From Sedimenticola sp. (lineage in GTDB: Bacteria > Pseudomonadota > Gammaproteobacteria > Chromatiales > Chromatiaceae), in NCBI GenBank assembly GCA_026984735.1, contig JALSRN010000094.1, positions 1-64,000 of the forward strand: a stretch of DNA of 64,000 nucleotides, in the 5' to 3' direction. The notes below the pieces were generated by a model that was not told where the DNA came from, made no database searches, and saw only the letters and a list, made by a program, of their open reading frames with translations. A program made the position numbers and the translations under genes. Below, one piece after another: positions 61,523-64,000 of this stretch (position 1 is the stretch's first letter; every line of letters begins with the position of its first letter).

Positions 61523-62962
61523 TCAGAAACCGATCTCCCGCGGCCATTCGATGAGGCGGTCCACCACCGCCCGCTGCTCTTCGTCCAGAGCCGGGTCCAC
61601 GCTCAGCTGCGCCAGCCGCTTGCGATACGCCTCCAGCGTGATGCTGGAGCCGCCTTCGGGATGGGTCAGGCGGTGGCGGCGGTACTCCTCCCAGCGAAGC
61701 CGCTCCTCCCGGCTCAGCGTGCGGGGCCAGTTGCGGGCGCGATAGCGGAACAACAGCTCCTGCAGCTTGGCCGCTTCGAAATCGAAGCGCCGGGTCCCCA
61801 GCTCGGCCGGCGGCGTGGCGCGCACTTTCTCGCAGAGCCGACGGTCATGATCGGAGAGGAAGCCGTCGTAAAGGTTCTGGTCCGGATCGGAAGAGGACTC
61901 GAACGCCGATTCGTGGAACACCTCGGCCACCTTCCGCTCCAGCAGCGCCGCATTTTCGCGAATGAGCTGCAGATGGCGCAGCTCGCGCCGCTCGTCCAGG
62001 TCCCACTTCTCCCGTGCCTCGCCGGTGAGGGTGTTCAGCGGCACCACCACCGGCGCGTGGTTGACGCTCACCATCTTCAACGGAACGCGCTCTTCGCCGC
62101 TCTCCAGGCGGGCCGTCGGCGTATAGAGGCGCCGCCGGATCTCCTCCACCGAAAGATCCAGCAACGGCTGCGGATCCATCCGCAGGTCGTGGACGATGAC
62201 GCCGTTGCGGTTGAGCGGGTGCCAGGCCAGGGGCGCCACCACCGCGATGCAGCCCAGCCGGGCCGGATACTTGTCCGAAACATGCACCACCGGCTGCCGT
62301 ACCGGCACCGGAAACTGCCGCGCCAGCCACTCCTTGTCCCGGTGCCGAAAGACGAAGTCGAACAGGCGCGGCTGCTTCTCCCGCACCAGCTTCGCCAGCG
62401 CGATGGTGGCTTTCACGTCCACCAGCGCATCGTGCGCCCCCTGGTGTTCGATGCCGTTGGCCTCGGTGAGCTTCTCCAGCCGGAAACTGGTCACTCCCTT
62501 CTCGTTTTGCGGCCACTGGATGCCTTGGGGACGCAGAGCGTGGGCCAGGCGAACCACGTCGATGAGATCCCAGCGGGAATTGCCGTTGCGCCACTCGCGG
62601 GCGTAGGGGTCGAAGAAGTTGCGGTAGAGACCGAAGCGGGTGAATTCGTCGTCGAAGCGGATGCTGTTGTAGCCCAGGGCGCAGGTGCCGGGGCGGGAGA
62701 GCTCGTCATGGATGGCGGCGAAGAAGTCGGCTTCGCACACCCCTTCCGCCCGCGCCTGCTGGGGCGTGATGCCGGTGACCAGACAGGCGTCCGGCTGGGG
62801 CAGCAGATCGTCCGCCGGCGCGCAATAGGCCACCAGCGGACGGCCCACGGGGTTGAATTCCAGGTCGGTGCGCAGACCGGCGAACTGGGCGGCGCGGTCG
62901 CGGCGGGGATCGGTGCCCCAGGTCTCGTAGTCGTGCCAGTAGAAGCTGGTGGGCCGGTTCAT
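61523..62962 (-). CDS. sbcB: Exodeoxyribonuclease I
   Basis: 479 residues, DEDD exonuclease acting 3'-5' on single-strand DNA. FYWHDYETWGTDPRRDRAAQ gives the first acidic pair, followed by LGYNSIRFDDEFTR and HQGAHDALVDVKATIALAKL, then the SH3-like and helical C-terminal domains (YPARLGCIAVVAPLAWHP). Length equals the E. coli enzyme's range. Confidence 0.96.
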   Translation of the reverse strand: MNRPTSFYWHDYETWGTDPRRDRAAQFAGLRTDLEFNPVGRPLVAYCAPADDLLPQPDACLVTGITPQQARAEGVCEADFFAAIHDELSRPGTCALGYNSIRFDDEFTRFGLYRNFFDPYAREWRNGNSRWDLIDVVRLAHALRPQGIQWPQNEKGVTSFRLEKLTEANGIEHQGAHDALVDVKATIALAKLVREKQPRLFDFVFRHRDKEWLARQFPVPVRQPVVHVSDKYPARLGCIAVVAPLAWHPLNRNGVIVHDLRMDPQPLLDLSVEEIRRRLYTPTARLESGEERVPLKMVSVNHAPVVVPLNTLTGEAREKWDLDERRELRHLQLIRENAALLERKVAEVFHESAFESSSDPDQNLYDGFLSDHDRRLCEKVRATPPAELGTRRFDFEAAKLQELLFRYRARNWPRTLSREERLRWEEYRRHRLTHPEGGSSITLEAYRKRLAQLSVDPALDEEQRAVVDRLIEWPREIGF

Positions 62963-62965
62963 GCG

Positions 62966-63020
62966 AAAAAGCCACCGGGGCGGAGTTCCCCGATAGCCCG
63001 ATCAGCGTTCCGCCGGGTGG
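62966..63020 (-). terminator. Terminator after rplS
   Basis: On the minus strand CCACCCGGCGGA and TCCGCCCCGGTGG pair imperfectly across about 25 nt and are followed by CTTTTT. It separates the trmD-rplS operon from sbcB. Confidence 0.6.
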
Positions 63021-63029
63021 GAGACGGGC

Positions 63030-63374
63030 TCAGATCTTCTCCTTGATGCGGGCCGCCTTGCCGGTGCGTCCACGCAGGTAGTAGAGCTTGGCGCGACGCA
63101 CGTCGCCCCGGCGCTTCACTTCGATGCTGTCGATGAGCGGGCTGTGTGTCTGGAAAGTCCGCTCGACCCCTTCGCCGTGGGAGATCTTGCGCACGGTGAA
63201 GGCGGAGTTGAGGCCCCGGTTGCGCTTGGCGATGACCACCCCTTCGAAGGCCTGCAGGCGCTCGCGGTTGCCCTCTTTCACCTTCACCTTCACAACGACG
63301 GTGTCGCCGGGCCCGAAGTCCGGGATCTCCTTGTTCATCTGTTCCGCTTCGAGTTCCTGGATGATGTCGCTCAT
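63030..63374 (-). CDS. rplS: 50S ribosomal protein L19
   Basis: 114 residues: [60 protein letters not shown] and [20 protein letters not shown] are textbook L19 segments. Last gene of the rpsP-rimM-trmD-rplS operon, of which only trmD is also visible. Confidence 0.98.
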   Translation of the reverse strand: MSDIIQELEAEQMNKEIPDFGPGDTVVVKVKVKEGNRERLQAFEGVVIAKRNRGLNSAFTVRKISHGEGVERTFQTHSPLIDSIEVKRRGDVRRAKLYYLRGRTGKAARIKEKI

Positions 63375-63430
63375 CGTTGCCGCTCCTCTGTTCGTGGCGC
63401 CTCACGGCGCGTCGGTTTCGTAAATCGATT

Positions 63431-64000
63431 CTACTCTTCCCGGGGCGTGGAGCCCGCCACGCCCTGATGGGTCTGTATGTACTCTTCCAGCAGCTCGCGC
63501 TCCTCTTCGGAGAGCCGCCTCCGGGCCAGCAGTTCCGGCCGCCTCAGCCAGGTGCGTCCCAACGCCTGTTGCAGCCGCCAGCGGCGGATCGCCTCATGGT
63601 CGCCGGAACGCAGCACCTCCGGCACCCGCCGTCCTTCCAGCTCCTCCGGCCTGGTGTACTGGGGAAAGTCCAGCAGGCCGTTCATGTAGGAGTCCTGCGC
63701 CGCCGACTCCTCGTGCCCCAGCGCTCCCGGCAACAACCGGATCACCGCGTCCAGGATCACCATGGCCGCCAGCTCGCCGCCGGAGAGGACGTAGTCCCCG
63801 ATGGACCACTCCTCGTCCACGCAACACTCCACCAGCCGCTCGTCGATCCCTTCGTAGCGACCGGCGAGAAGGATCACCCCTTCCCGCTGCGCCATTTCAC
63901 GCGCGACACCCTGGTGGAAGCGCCGCCCCTGCGGGGTGAGATGGACCACCCGGCTGGCGGGAGCCGCGGCGCGGGCCCGCTCGAGGGCGCGCTTGAGCGG
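63431..64000 (-). CDS. trmD: tRNA (guanine-N1)-methyltransferase TrmD (5' end cut by window edge)
   Basis: About 189 C-terminal residues are visible. The SPOUT knot with [15 protein letters not shown] and [17 protein letters not shown] binds S-adenosylmethionine, and the C-terminal domain includes [16 protein letters not shown] and [17 protein letters not shown]. Makes m1G37 in tRNAs that read CNN/CGG-type codons. The start lies beyond the right edge; an internal ATG (63949) is not the true start. Confidence 0.96.
   Translation of the reverse strand, partial: PLKRALERARAAAPASRVVHLTPQGRRFHQGVAREMAQREGVILLAGRYEGIDERLVECCVDEEWSIGDYVLSGGELAAMVILDAVIRLLPGALGHEESAAQDSYMNGLLDFPQYTRPEELEGRRVPEVLRSGDHEAIRRWRLQQALGRTWLRRPELLARRRLSEEERELLEEYIQTHQGVAGSTPREE

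Overview
This is a 64 kb stretch of GC-rich (by eye about 65%) gammaproteobacterial chromosome, almost fully coding. Gene orders typical of Gammaproteobacteria (lptF-lptG diverging from pepA-holC; ftsK-lolA-rarA-crcB; aat-bpt; trmD-rplS; gltX beside tRNA-Ala/tRNA-Glu) fix the class. A sulfur-globule-like secreted protein, an octaheme cytochrome with a membrane cytochrome b partner, and a Crp/Fnr regulator without an FNR-type cysteine cluster point to a sulfur-oxidising, respiratory lifestyle, perhaps Chromatiales-like. The genus cannot be named from the sequence.

Layout. 1-1.1 kb: end of a histidine operon (hisB, hisH cut by the left edge). 1.2-3.6 kb: octaheme cytochrome c plus cytochrome b. 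3.7-6.3 kb: inositol-monophosphatase-like, trhP, sixA. 6.4-8.0 kb: Crp/Fnr regulator and sulfur-globule-like protein. 8.0-12.0 kb: mlaA, TraB/GumN protein, rnt, grxD, Bax-inhibitor-1 protein, small membrane protein. 12.1-18.4 kb: serS, DUF190 gene, crcB, rarA, lolA, ftsK. 18.7-21.1 kb: trxB, aat, bpt. 21.1-25.4 kb: three-gene envelope operon (RND permease, LolA-like periplasmic protein, beta-barrel). 25.7-30.6 kb: mfd and a phosphomannomutase. 30.8-34.2 kb: tRNA-Glu, tRNA-Ala, glnS, gltX. 34.4-35.5 kb: lexA and a CBS-domain protein.

35.6-37.9 kb is the only clearly accessory segment. It is a graveyard of gene ends: a LysR fragment, a single type I-E-like CRISPR repeat, the tail of a Mu-like portal gene, an intact antitoxin beside a toxin with two in-frame stops, the first codons of a KilA-N antirepressor, and an internally deleted IS3-family element inserted into that antirepressor. 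37.9-51 kb: ffh, an HPP/CBS membrane protein, a lipase-maturation-factor-like protein, an unusual ThDP enzyme/glycosyltransferase-like pair, an RpfE-like protein, thrC, hom, an alaC-like aminotransferase, an Mth938-like protein. 51.0-54.2 kb: a 48-residue gene with its own FNR-type promoter and terminator, then the transhydrogenase operon. 54.3-63.9 kb: lptGF, pepA, holC, argD, argF, a YgiM-like protein, sbcB, rplS and trmD (cut by the right edge).

The linking theme I can see is regulatory. FNR-type boxes lie upstream of the octaheme cytochrome, the Crp/Fnr gene and the 48-residue gene, and a related palindrome covers the predicted -35 of the sulfur-globule-like gene. The regulator's recognition helix has the FNR-type E-x-x-S-R residues. 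The 48-residue gene, with a promoter at class II FNR spacing, a strong ribosome binding site and a terminator, is the best candidate for something undescribed.
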